DNA from: Caldithrix sp964468415
GTDB taxonomy: Bacteria > Calditrichota > Calditrichia > Calditrichales > Calditrichaceae
Direction of reading: 5' to 3'
DNA: 28,050 nt
Assembly: GCA_964468415.1 (NCBI GenBank)
Contig: CAYXUS010000133.1
Coordinates: 1-28,050, forward strand
The notes under the pieces: generated by a model
Seen by the model: the letters and a program-made list of their open reading frames with translations, nothing else
Told to the model about the DNA's origin: nothing
The model's database searches: none
Program-made: the position numbers and the translations under genes
Part shown: positions 15,466 through 23,934 of the stretch, one piece after another
Numbering within the stretch: the first letter of the stretch is position 1
Layout of the letters: each line of letters begins with the position of its first letter

Positions 15466-16773
15466 TCAAAGTCGAAACATCAAGTTTGCGCCTAAAAGCA
15501 GTCCTTCCGAATGGGTAGGCCAAAGGGCATTCTTCATAGCGTATGACAAATTAAAACTCACAAATTTAAAATCGAGTCCAAGGCCAAATCCCATTAAAAA
15601 GCCCGTTTTACCCCCAACGGCAATCCCGCTACGCAATGGTAGCCACCATAGCGGCTTGTATTGTACGCCCAATCCAAGGCGGGGTGTGGTGGAATTGTTC
15701 AAAGCCCGGTTCAATCCCTGACGCCATTCGGCCGTGAACAGCAAATTCTTGCGGAGGTAATAAGAAACCCCAAGTCGCATATAGGCCGGCACACGCATAT
15801 CGAAAGGATCGACCGTAAGCGTTGTGTCCGTCGATTGATCCACACTCGTTACGCTACTATCGATGTCCTCATAATAATAAGCAGTACTCTTCCCTTCAAA
15901 AATGTAGCGTTCCGTATTTGTGCTAAAGTGGACTTTTCCCGCAATATTCAAAAAACTCAAAGAAACAAACCATTTCTCTTTATACAATGCCGAAAGCCCA
16001 AAATCATAGCTGCGTCCTTTCCCGGCCGGTGTCGCATCTTCGGGATAGGCAACAAGAACGCTGAAATTCGTTGAGCTTTCAACCGTCTCGTAGCCATCAA
16101 ATTGCTGCCGTATCACATGGGCATTTGCTTCTTCCACCTTGGCGCCCCCAAGTCCGATATAATAGTTGATCCCAATTCCTACCGAGGCAAATGAAAAATC
16201 TGGTAAATATCGCTTAATGGGAAGCGGATAAGCATAATTAAGAGAAACCGCAACCGCTCCCAGCCCTGAACCCTGGGCCAAATTGGACAGATACAGTTTG
16301 TAATCTTTGGTAAAATTAATCCCGTTCAGGGTCATGTCGAGCAAGGTTTTAATTTCCGGATTGCTAACTTCACTAAAGAGAACCGGATGAACCGCCAGAG
16401 CAAAATTATTAAGAGCCAGTCCAAAAACATTGGTGCGAATTTCCGTATCGACCTTCAATCCGTCGTCAGGAACCAAATCCAGAAAATCCTGTTTCTTATC
16501 AGAATCCCAATAATTTTCTTCGCCATCGGTCACAAAAAATGTTTGATACGCATGATAGCTAAAAGCGTTGTTGAAAACGGCGATATTCGCATCAAACACA
16601 TTCAATTCAAAAGCGTTACCTCTCGGAACCGCCACATTCGCCGGATTGGCTCCAATGGAATGAACGCCCCGCGTTATGGCAACGTCGTTTCCGGCCATTC
16701 CCAATGAAAATCCGTTAAAAGACTGAGCAAATGCCCCAACAGCCCACAGAATTCCGATTAAAATTGCTCTCAT
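15466..16773 (-). CDS. Outer-membrane beta-barrel protein (DUF5723/PorV-like)
   Basis: 435 residues. Signal peptide about 1-16 with cleavage A-F-A before Q-S. The mature start 'FNGFSLGMAGNDVAITRGVHSIGANPANVA' is the N-terminus common to FadL/PorV-like barrels of FCB bacteria (G-M-A-G..A...G..S...NPA). The rest alternates hydrophobic and polar residues as transmembrane strands, and the last strand 'GLLLGANLMFRL' ends in a hydrophobic residue suited to BAM recognition. Function unknown. The ATG has GGAG seven bases upstream and starts 17 bases after the upstream lipoprotein stop, so the two are co-transcribed and may form an outer-membrane pair. Family name is from general appearance, not a search. 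Confidence 0.75.
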   Translation of the reverse strand: MRAILIGILWAVGAFAQSFNGFSLGMAGNDVAITRGVHSIGANPANVAVPRGNAFELNVFDANIAVFNNAFSYHAYQTFFVTDGEENYWDSDKKQDFLDLVPDDGLKVDTEIRTNVFGLALNNFALAVHPVLFSEVSNPEIKTLLDMTLNGINFTKDYKLYLSNLAQGSGLGAVAVSLNYAYPLPIKRYLPDFSFASVGIGINYYIGLGGAKVEEANAHVIRQQFDGYETVESSTNFSVLVAYPEDATPAGKGRSYDFGLSALYKEKWFVSLSFLNIAGKVHFSTNTERYIFEGKSTAYYYEDIDSSVTSVDQSTDTTLTVDPFDMRVPAYMRLGVSYYLRKNLLFTAEWRQGLNRALNNSTTPRLGLGVQYKPLWWLPLRSGIAVGGKTGFLMGFGLGLDFKFVSFNLSYAMKNALWPTHSEGLLLGANLMFRL

Positions 16774-16790
16774 TTTATTTCTCCAACTTT

Positions 16791-18854
16791 TTAATTCGTA
16801 TGAACCCGGTACTTCACATAAAGATAGCCATCCAGACCAATGCTATCACTGGAACGTAACATAACCTTTTTTCCATTGGTAGGCAGTAAAGTAATCCATT
16901 GTTTCAAGTAAACTACCGGTTGCTTAAACAATTGCAATTGGGCATGGGTTAACCGAATGTCCGTTTCATTTTCTGTCGGTTGAACAACATATCCGTTTTG
17001 ATCCACCGCCCCGGCGGCAATGGGAATTTTAACCACGATTTTTTTGGACGAATCGGCAATGGCTTCCGAATTTAGCTGAAGAGAGTCATCACAAAAAATC
17101 ACTTTAATCAGGGCCCCGAGTGGCGTACCATTATGCAACGATAAATGCAATGTGAGTTCGTGGACATCTTCACTTAAAGTTTTTTGGAAATCATCATCGT
17201 TGGTCTCAATGGTACTCACATCTCCGGTAAAAGTAAGTGAATCGGATAATTGGTAAGAAATGGGCGTTTCAATTTTGTACAGGGCGCGCAAACCCTGCCC
17301 CACGTCCACGCTTCCTTCGCCCCCAATCAGCGCATTACCCGAAACGTAAATTTTTGTGGGTAAAATGGAAATCAAATCCACAATGGAATAAGGACTTTGA
17401 TAATTTTTATCCAAAACTAAAGTTGTGGTCGGTGATACGGAAGAACGCTGAATGGTCGTTTCGATATTCATCGTGCGTTCCTCATTTACTCCCCCATCCT
17501 GGTGAACTGCCCTGATGGTTAGATGCGTGGTAACGGGAATATCTATTTGATTCTCAAAAGTGAAGACCAAACGCAGATCTTCCATGCGCAACCCCATGCC
17601 CGAAAGTTTGTCAAACACATCTTGCAAATCCACCTCCGAAGGCGCTATTTCTTGTGAAATAGGATTGAGAATGCCGGCAATATGACGAAAATAGATTTCA
17701 CTTGTGTGCACATTCACCGTCATACCGTCATTTTGGGAAATCGTGACAATCTGGTCATCCGAACCGGCCGTTAGACTAAACCCCACTTCCAGCGAATCCA
17801 AAGGCTGACCCGGATTTTTTGTATTTTGAATCTGGCAATCTTTCAAATCAATGGTTTGAATTACCGTGGAATTAGGTTGTAAATCGTAATAAAGCGTTTT
17901 GGGCTCTCCGTTACACAAAACATTGGGCAGGCGCACCGTTAATTGCGTGTGCAAAGCCATGTCGTTTTTAATTTTTAGCGTAATGGTTCCCGATTCAACC
18001 GTTGCATCGATTAGTTTGTGCTGATCTGTGGGCAAAGGGATGCTCTCGTTCTGTGAAAAGGATTGCTCGGGAATTTTAGCTTCGGCCTCACTCACTTCCA
18101 AATCTTTGACCGTTAATACCGAATAACAGGTTCCTTCCCGCCAGGCATCATCAATAACCGTTACCGTATCACACCCCTTAATAGGAATGGTGTACCTTAA
18201 AATAAAATGATTCGAAATCTCTTTCCCGCTCAAATCAACGACATTACTCTGAATAGTGCTAAATGGCGGAATGGGCCGATCAAAAACAATTCTGGCAACT
18301 TCCGTTTGTGGTTCATCTCCATTATTCCACACCTCAATCGTCATACCCGAATCGATCGTCAGGAATAATTCATTGTGAAAGGTCAGATAGGTTATTCCCT
18401 TCTTGATAACAGCACTGTTATAAAAATCGTACTCCAGCTCTTTCGGATCGGGATTAATGGCATAGTCCGGATAGGGGGGAATCGTGTCATTATTGACCGA
18501 TCCGGCAGCCAACAATTCGTCCAGATGAATGGGCGTCGAATTTACCTCGGAATTTTCCAACTTGATGGCTCCGATTTCAGTATGGAACGAATCATCAAAG
18601 GCTTCGATCTTCAAATCATCCCGGGTTACACGCTCCCAATCGGTTGAATCGGAAAGCTCAAATTTAATAATGGGCTGTCCGTTGGTCGTATCGGCCAGTA
18701 AGGTAGAATCGTCGACCAATTTTTCCATGGTTACGGTTTTTAGTGGCAAATACACTTTGGCAGCCGTGTCCCATGAGGGAGGATCAGGTTCGTTAAAGCT
18801 ACATCCCACAATTAAGAATAATCCCAATACAATCGCTGATATGCGTTTATACAT
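16791..18854 (-). CDS. Large hypothetical lipoprotein
   Basis: 687 residues with signal 'MYKRISAIVLGLFLIVGC' and acylated Cys18. The whole mature protein reads as repeated beta-strands with Asp/Thr/Ser-rich loops and no catalytic motif, suggesting several beta-sandwich domains facing the periplasm or cell surface. Examples are 'LTVRLPNVLCNGEPKTLYYDL', 'DLRLVFTFENQIDIPVTTHLTI' and 'LTLHLSLHNGTPLGALIKVIF', the last two resembling each other as internal repeats. Only a few cysteines are present. AGGAG stands eight bases before ATG 18854. It is first in a two-gene unit with the barrel protein gene. I do not recognise the family. Confidence 0.7.
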   Translation of the reverse strand: MYKRISAIVLGLFLIVGCSFNEPDPPSWDTAAKVYLPLKTVTMEKLVDDSTLLADTTNGQPIIKFELSDSTDWERVTRDDLKIEAFDDSFHTEIGAIKLENSEVNSTPIHLDELLAAGSVNNDTIPPYPDYAINPDPKELEYDFYNSAVIKKGITYLTFHNELFLTIDSGMTIEVWNNGDEPQTEVARIVFDRPIPPFSTIQSNVVDLSGKEISNHFILRYTIPIKGCDTVTVIDDAWREGTCYSVLTVKDLEVSEAEAKIPEQSFSQNESIPLPTDQHKLIDATVESGTITLKIKNDMALHTQLTVRLPNVLCNGEPKTLYYDLQPNSTVIQTIDLKDCQIQNTKNPGQPLDSLEVGFSLTAGSDDQIVTISQNDGMTVNVHTSEIYFRHIAGILNPISQEIAPSEVDLQDVFDKLSGMGLRMEDLRLVFTFENQIDIPVTTHLTIRAVHQDGGVNEERTMNIETTIQRSSVSPTTTLVLDKNYQSPYSIVDLISILPTKIYVSGNALIGGEGSVDVGQGLRALYKIETPISYQLSDSLTFTGDVSTIETNDDDFQKTLSEDVHELTLHLSLHNGTPLGALIKVIFCDDSLQLNSEAIADSSKKIVVKIPIAAGAVDQNGYVVQPTENETDIRLTHAQLQLFKQPVVYLKQWITLLPTNGKKVMLRSSDSIGLDGYLYVKYRVHTN

Positions 18855-18867
18855 TACAGTAACTCCT

Positions 18868-18882
18868 TTTAATTCGATTAAA
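18868..18882. promoter_or_regulatory. Palindrome upstream of lipoprotein gene, possible operator
   Basis: TTTAAT, spacer TCG, ATTAAA: perfect 6-bp inverted repeat with 3-base spacer immediately upstream of the lipoprotein ribosome site, in the divergent gap with archease. It has the same form as the palindrome before pilB (13964-13978). Could be chance in AT-rich DNA. Confidence 0.3.
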
Positions 18883-18887
18883 TTTTC

Positions 18888-18916
18888 TTTATTTTTTATT
18901 CGACGAAATTTATATT
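18888..18916 (+). promoter_or_regulatory. Possible promoter of archease-rtcB
   Basis: TTTATT, 17 bases, TATATT. The -10 is good and the -35 poor. It would give a leader of about 34 bases before ATG 18957. No sigma-54 promoter and no rtcR gene are adjacent, unlike the E. coli rtc operon. Confidence 0.3.
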
Positions 18917-18956
18917 CCCTTTAAAAAGAACGACATATTTGAATCATTTAAAAATC

Positions 18957-19406
18957 ATGAAAAAAATTTTCAATGAGTTGGAACACACCGCCGACATTGC
19001 CATCGAAGTTTACGGGAAAACGCTTTCGGAACTCTTTCAAAATGCCCTAACCGCTTTTTATTCCATTCTTTTCGCTCTTGATGATCTTTCTTCGTTGCCC
19101 AAAGGACAAGATGAATTTCAAATGAAGCTTAAAGAAGATGATCTTGAAACACTGCTCCATACTTTTTTAAGTGAACTTAACTATCTTTTTACCGTGAAAT
19201 ACACGATTTTGTACCCTGTACAGGAATTAACGATTCAATCATCTAAAAAGGATGAAATAACGTTGGAGCTAAAGGCAAGAACTGTTTCTCCGGTACCGCA
19301 GGCCCTTAAAGAACAGGCCATGGAAATCAAAGCCGTTACGCTGCATCAACTTAAAGTACGGCAAGAAGCGAACCAATTTACGGCGCATATCATCTTTGAC
19401 ATTTAA
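18957..19406 (+). CDS. Archease, RtcB cofactor
   Basis: 149 residues from ATG 18957; an in-frame TTG at 18939 has no better ribosome site. The N-terminus 'FNELEHTADIAIEVYGKTLSELFQNA' is the archease signature (E-H-T-A-D), with the conserved metal-binding Asp, and the protein ends 'AHIIFDI' with the second conserved Asp next to the C-terminus. Archease speeds guanylylation of RtcB and broadens its nucleotide use. The gene lies 14 bases before rtcB, a common bacterial and archaeal arrangement that supports the call. Confidence 0.93.
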   Translation: MKKIFNELEHTADIAIEVYGKTLSELFQNALTAFYSILFALDDLSSLPKGQDEFQMKLKEDDLETLLHTFLSELNYLFTVKYTILYPVQELTIQSSKKDEITLELKARTVSPVPQALKEQAMEIKAVTLHQLKVRQEANQFTAHIIFDI

Positions 19407-19420
19407 TAAGGGAAGAATCC

Positions 19421-20869
19421 ATGAACAAATTGCCCGTCAAACAACGCGGCCCGTTTGTCTGGGAAATCGAAGCACATGGCGGTATGCTCGTGCCCGGACG
19501 TATTTATGCCGATCAGGCCATGATGGATGACCTGCTAAACGAAGGTGCCCCATTGCAACAAGTGATTAACGTAGCCCATCTCCCCGGCATTCAGAAATAC
19601 GCTCTGGCCATGCCCGATATCCATTGGGGCTACGGCTTTCCCATTGGGGGCGTTGCCGCCACCGATTGGCAAACCGGAGTAATCTCGCCCGGTGGCGTAG
19701 GCTACGATATCAACTGCGGAATGCGGCTGGCCACCACCGCGCTGCACTACGATGAAATCAAAAAACGCCTGAACAGCTTAATCAACGAACTGTTTAAAAC
19801 CATTCCGACCGGTGTGGGAGCTTCGCACGCCATTGCCAAACTTTCCAAAAAGGAATTGAAAAAAGTGGCTGAGCAGGGCGTCAATTGGGTCATCGAACAG
19901 GGCTTTGGCCAGGCTGAACATCTCGACGTGATCGAAGAAAACGGGCGCATGATTTTTGCCGATTTTTCCACCGTAAGCGAACGGGCTATTGAACGGGGGC
20001 GTGACCAATTGGGAACCCTTGGCTCGGGCAACCACTTTCTGGAGGTGGACGTTGTCGATCACATTTACTACCCCGAGGCAGCGCAGGTTATGGGCTTATT
20101 CGAAAATCAGGTGGTGGTGCTTATTCATACAGGCTCCCGCGGCTTTGGCTACCAAATTTGCGATGACTACCTGAAAGTGATGACCCGCGCTATGGATAAA
20201 TACCACATTCACCTGCCGGACAAGCAATTAGCCGCCGCTCCGGTGCAGAGCCCCGAGGGACAGAACTATCTTGCCGCTATGGCCTGTGCCGCCAATTTCG
20301 CCTGGAGCAATCGTCAGGTCATCATGCATCTGGCACATCAGGTTTTTAAGCGTATTTTCTCCATTTCCGATCGCGATTTGCAATTTCGCCTGGTGTACGA
20401 TGTGGCCCACAACATCGCCAAGAAAGAAACCCACATCATAAACGGAACGCAAAAAACCGTGTGCGTCCACCGTAAGGGAGCCACCCGCGCGTTCGGTCCG
20501 GAGCATCCGATGGTCCCCCAAAAATACCGCTCCATTGGGCAGCCCGTCCTTATTCCTGGTGACATGGGACGCTACTCTTTTGTTAGCGTGGGAACAGCAA
20601 AAGCGCTGGACGAAACTTTCGGAAGTACCTGCCACGGCGCAGGACGCGTTCTGAGTCGCCGTCAGGCCAAAAAAGCCATGCAGGGACGTGATCTCATTAA
20701 AGAAATGGAAAAACGAGGCGTTGTCGTGCAGGCGCGCGGACGTGCTACCATTGCCGAAGAAATGCCCATCGCTTACAAAGACGTGGCCAACGTGGTGGAA
20801 GTAATGCACCAAACGGGCATCAGTTTAAAGGTGGCACGATTAAAACCTATTGGGGTTATTAAAGGATAG
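19421..20869 (+). CDS. rtcB: RNA-splicing/repair ligase RtcB
   Basis: 482 residues, the size of archaeal RtcB without intein. It joins RNA 2',3'-cyclic phosphate or 3'-phosphate ends to 5'-OH ends using GTP and Mn2+. Visible motifs: 'GGVGYDINCGMRL' (metal-binding Asp and Cys), 'LGTLGSGNHFLEV' (metal His), 'IHTGSRGFG' (metal His), 'VYDVAHN', 'HRKGATRAF', 'LIPGDMG', and 'TCHGAGR', in which His405 is the residue that becomes guanylylated. AGGGAAG lies before the ATG. Second gene of the archease-rtcB unit; it likely works in tRNA or stress RNA repair. Its stop is only 6 bases from the stop of the convergent next gene. Confidence 0.97.
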   Translation: MNKLPVKQRGPFVWEIEAHGGMLVPGRIYADQAMMDDLLNEGAPLQQVINVAHLPGIQKYALAMPDIHWGYGFPIGGVAATDWQTGVISPGGVGYDINCGMRLATTALHYDEIKKRLNSLINELFKTIPTGVGASHAIAKLSKKELKKVAEQGVNWVIEQGFGQAEHLDVIEENGRMIFADFSTVSERAIERGRDQLGTLGSGNHFLEVDVVDHIYYPEAAQVMGLFENQVVVLIHTGSRGFGYQICDDYLKVMTRAMDKYHIHLPDKQLAAAPVQSPEGQNYLAAMACAANFAWSNRQVIMHLAHQVFKRIFSISDRDLQFRLVYDVAHNIAKKETHIINGTQKTVCVHRKGATRAFGPEHPMVPQKYRSIGQPVLIPGDMGRYSFVSVGTAKALDETFGSTCHGAGRVLSRRQAKKAMQGRDLIKEMEKRGVVVQARGRATIAEEMPIAYKDVANVVEVMHQTGISLKVARLKPIGVIKG

Positions 20870-20875
20870 GCCAAC

Positions 20876-22603
20876 CTAACGGGCAACGGTAACGGTGGTT
20901 TTGGCATTTTGCAAAATTCCATGTGCTGCGTCCAAAATTTGGACAAACACAACGTACAGGCCAATGCGCACTTTCTTTTTTTGTTCGTCGCAGCCATCCC
21001 AGACAAGTTGAGCCTCTTGTCCCGAAAAATGATTCTCCCATAATGTGCGCACTTTACGCCCCAGCACATCGTAAACGACAACACGCACCTGAGCGGCATG
21101 TGCGGGAATGCGCAATTCAATGAGGGCACGATCTTCAATCCCGTCACCGTCCGGTGAAAAAGGATTAGGGTGTATCTTTATCTTTAAATGGGAAGCAGCC
21201 AGAGGTTCGAACAAAGAATTGACCCTTGCCGGTGTTGCTTTTTGTGCAGCGGCACAGGGGCCCCAGTTTCCTTCCTGACGGGCATCAATTCGCGGATTAA
21301 TGCGTTCCAGAGAAGGAAGCATGGCCGCAGCCGCCCCCAACCATGATTTCTCGTAATGCACCTGTTCGGCCCATCCGCCCCAGGGAGGAATCAAATAAAG
21401 AATATCTGCATCGTTGTTCAGCGTCGGGAACCGGGCAAGCACGCACACCTGCGAAACATTCAGATCGTACCAACCCAACAAGGCGCTGTCTCCTGTTAGC
21501 ACCACAAACGAATCGGGAAGCAAAAACCGGGACTGTTCGATGCGTGCCGTGTCCCTTTCGTCGGCAATGCCCCAGCCACGCAAAGGGACGGCTTGCCTGC
21601 CGAAGTTGTACAATTCCACCCATTCCGCTTCACCTTCAAACGTCAAAAATTTAATCTCATTCAAAGCAAGCGTGGGTGCCCCGTCTACAACGGTAAAATA
21701 CGTCCGCGCCGTGTTGTTTTCTTCCTTTTGATCGAGCGAACTTTGCAGCCGTGCGCTCAATGGAATTTGCCCGCCGATTTCCGCCACAAACTTAAACGCC
21801 AGGCTATCGCTGCGTTGCACAGCAATGTCCCATTCTGCAGAATCAGCGAAAACTTCCGTTTCGCTCTGGTCTTTCCGGTAATTCTCATTCCAATCGTAAA
21901 AGACCGATATTCCGATCTCGCCCCGAAAGCGCTTCTCCCCCAAATTAGCAATACGCAGTCGGCCCTGAACAACCTGCCCTCTTTTAACCGCCGAATGCGG
22001 AAAAATTTGCAAACTCCCCGGCCCCAGCCCCACATCCAACCCGGCCGGGGTAACGGAATTGACAAATCCCGGAGTCCCCCCTTTGACCAGCGAATTGGCC
22101 CAATTTTCGGGCATGTCACCGGCACACAACTTTATTTTTTCATCGGAAAACCCGGGCGCATTATCTGCCGAATAGCGATACGTGGCAACAATGCGTCCGG
22201 AAGCGTCAAACAAATAGAGGCGTTCGCCGTGCGTGTTCGCAAGGCCGTTTTGCCCCAACGCATTGTCGTTTATGGTTAAAATTAAGGCCTGGGAGGGAAT
22301 GATGCTGTCGTAGGTGGTGGAATGTCCAAAATAGCTGCCATCGAGAATTACGGCAAATTGCCCCGGTTTAAGCAGCATGCCATACCCCGCATCAACCAGC
22401 AGATCGATGGCGCTGCTGTCGCTAAACTGCCAACCGCTTAAATCGACGGTCGAATCGCTGCAATTGTAAAGTTCGACGAATTCATCATAGTAGTCGGCAC
22501 CGGGCACGTCGAACATTATTTCGCTAAAAACAACCTGCCCGCACAAAGAAGTTCCCAAACCCACAATCAAAAAGAAAAACAGTGCGTACGCTCTGGAAAA
22601 CAC
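20876..22603 (-). CDS. Secreted lamin-tail-domain protein with FlgD-like C-terminal module
   Basis: 575 residues. Signal peptide about 1-22 ('LFFFLIVGLGTSLCG'). Residues about 23-150 and about 310-420 are two lamin-tail (LTD) domains: 'VFSEIMFD...DEFVELYNCSDSTVDLSGW' and 'ALNEIKFL...AEWVELYNFGRQAVPLRGW' align clearly. Between them residues about 190-305 resemble a CARDB-type Ig domain. The C-terminus (about 477-575) is an FlgD/Ig-like module with 'HPNPFSPDGDGIED', 'VVVYDVLGRKVRTL' and 'WDG', typical of C-terminal modules in exported FCB proteins. GTG 22603 is used because AAGGA precedes it and the signal peptide starts there. LTD proteins in bacteria are often near or fused to nucleases; none is here. 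Precise role unknown. Confidence 0.83.
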   Translation of the reverse strand: MFSRAYALFFFLIVGLGTSLCGQVVFSEIMFDVPGADYYDEFVELYNCSDSTVDLSGWQFSDSSAIDLLVDAGYGMLLKPGQFAVILDGSYFGHSTTYDSIIPSQALILTINDNALGQNGLANTHGERLYLFDASGRIVATYRYSADNAPGFSDEKIKLCAGDMPENWANSLVKGGTPGFVNSVTPAGLDVGLGPGSLQIFPHSAVKRGQVVQGRLRIANLGEKRFRGEIGISVFYDWNENYRKDQSETEVFADSAEWDIAVQRSDSLAFKFVAEIGGQIPLSARLQSSLDQKEENNTARTYFTVVDGAPTLALNEIKFLTFEGEAEWVELYNFGRQAVPLRGWGIADERDTARIEQSRFLLPDSFVVLTGDSALLGWYDLNVSQVCVLARFPTLNNDADILYLIPPWGGWAEQVHYEKSWLGAAAAMLPSLERINPRIDARQEGNWGPCAAAQKATPARVNSLFEPLAASHLKIKIHPNPFSPDGDGIEDRALIELRIPAHAAQVRVVVYDVLGRKVRTLWENHFSGQEAQLVWDGCDEQKKKVRIGLYVVFVQILDAAHGILQNAKTTVTVAR

Positions 22604-22671
22604 ACAGATTTCCTTTCAATAATGAATGTAGGCTAAAAAACAAATACTCTATTGTTCCAATGACATTTCGC

Positions 22672-23916
22672 TTAAATGTTGAGAAGCATGCGCAAATAGA
22701 ACCAGGGGGAACTCAGTTTCGCCCGATTGTCCAGATTGTGAAACATGGTGGAAAACGTCTCTTTTAACTGTGCGTTACCTAAAATCCGATTGATCACAAA
22801 ATTAAACAGCCAACGCTTGCGTACCAATTTTTGGAGCGTTTGGCTCAGCTTCAATTCGTCCCACATTGCTGCGTACACGGCTTCATCGTATTGACGCAAA
22901 AAGCCGGCGGAAAAATCACGGGCCTTAACGGCTTTTTGCACAATGCCGGCCGCAATTTGGCCGCTCAGCATCGCATTGCCGATTCCTTCTCCGGTAAAAG
23001 GATCGATCAGTGCACCGGCATCGCCGGTAAGCAAAAAGTGATCGCCGGAAAGGGGGCGTTTCCGGGTGGCCAGAGGCAAGCGCCATCCTTTGATGGGATT
23101 TTCCATCCGGGCATGCTTGAATCGCCTGCTGATTTCGGGATGGTGTTTCACCGTTTGCATCAATATTTCTTTAATGCCCAGGCGTTGCTTTTTCAAATCG
23201 CTGGCCAAAATGCCCACTCCCACATTGGCCTGACGATTGGGCAAAGGGAAAATCCAGAAATAACCCGGTAAAAATTCCTTCAAAAAATGCAATTCGATAA
23301 AATTTTGGGGATGCAAGTCATCCACATTACTAAAATAAGCCCGCACTCCTGCGTAATATTCCGAGGGTTGCAATCTTTGCCCGGCCAATTTTCGCGCTAC
23401 AATCGAATGATCTCCATCCGCGGCAATCAGCACCCGGGCCTTGGCATCGATTTGTTCGCCGTTTTTCTCCAGACGCAAAATCACCCCGTCCGCGGCCGGT
23501 TTAACATCGACCAACGTCATTCCGGTAAAGGCCGTAGCCAGGCCGCGATGCAGTTTGGAGAAGAGAAAAGCATCAAAGTGAATGCGCTTTCCGATAAAAC
23601 CGGGAGCGCGTTTGGGCTTTTCCTGATCAATACGAAAGGGCAAATCGAGCGCTTTTCCGTTGGGAGCCACAAAACGTACGCCCCAGCTATCTAAAAAATG
23701 TGCCGTATCGGCTTGAAGTTCATCAATCCATTCCGGGTGCAAATCTTGCAGCACCCCGACCACTTTACCGCTTAATCCGTCGCCGCAGATTTTGTCTCTG
23801 GGGAATTCCGCCTTCTCGATAATAATGTGGGGAATATTGTATTTGCTTAAAAAATGCGAAGTTGTTGTACCGGCCGGTCCTGCCCCCACAATAACCACAT
23901 CAGTTTCAAAAAGCAT
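22672..23916 (-). CDS. Geranylgeranyl-reductase-family FAD oxidoreductase
   Basis: 414 residues from ATG 23916 (GGAGAG just upstream; the in-frame TTG 23934 is not needed). N-terminal FAD-binding motif 'VVIVGAGPAGTTTSHFL', then 'KAEFPRDKICGDGLSG' with the family's conserved Lys-x-Cys-Gly-x-Gly, 'LIAADGDHSIVARKL', the substrate-site motif 'PGYFWIFPLPNRQANVGVGI', and 'LLTGDAGALIDPFTGEGIGNAMLSG'. Family members reduce isoprenoid chains (lipids, quinones, chlorophyll) or act in related steps; here reduction of menaquinone side chains or polyprenyl lipids is possible but not shown. It begins 18 bases after the recombinase stop, so it is probably co-transcribed. Confidence 0.9.
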   Translation of the reverse strand: MLFETDVVIVGAGPAGTTTSHFLSKYNIPHIIIEKAEFPRDKICGDGLSGKVVGVLQDLHPEWIDELQADTAHFLDSWGVRFVAPNGKALDLPFRIDQEKPKRAPGFIGKRIHFDAFLFSKLHRGLATAFTGMTLVDVKPAADGVILRLEKNGEQIDAKARVLIAADGDHSIVARKLAGQRLQPSEYYAGVRAYFSNVDDLHPQNFIELHFLKEFLPGYFWIFPLPNRQANVGVGILASDLKKQRLGIKEILMQTVKHHPEISRRFKHARMENPIKGWRLPLATRKRPLSGDHFLLTGDAGALIDPFTGEGIGNAMLSGQIAAGIVQKAVKARDFSAGFLRQYDEAVYAAMWDELKLSQTLQKLVRKRWLFNFVINRILGNAQLKETFSTMFHNLDNRAKLSSPWFYLRMLLNI

Positions 23917-23934
23917 AAAACTCTCCGGATTCAA

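Noticed and set aside
20228..20812. Minus-strand 194-codon frame opposite rtcB
   Set aside because: It is entirely antisense to a gene with all RtcB motifs; no protein family is recognisable in it.
21593..22279. Plus-strand 228-codon frame opposite the lamin-tail gene
   Set aside because: Antisense shadow; no ribosome site or motif, while the minus-strand frame has clear domains and a signal peptide.
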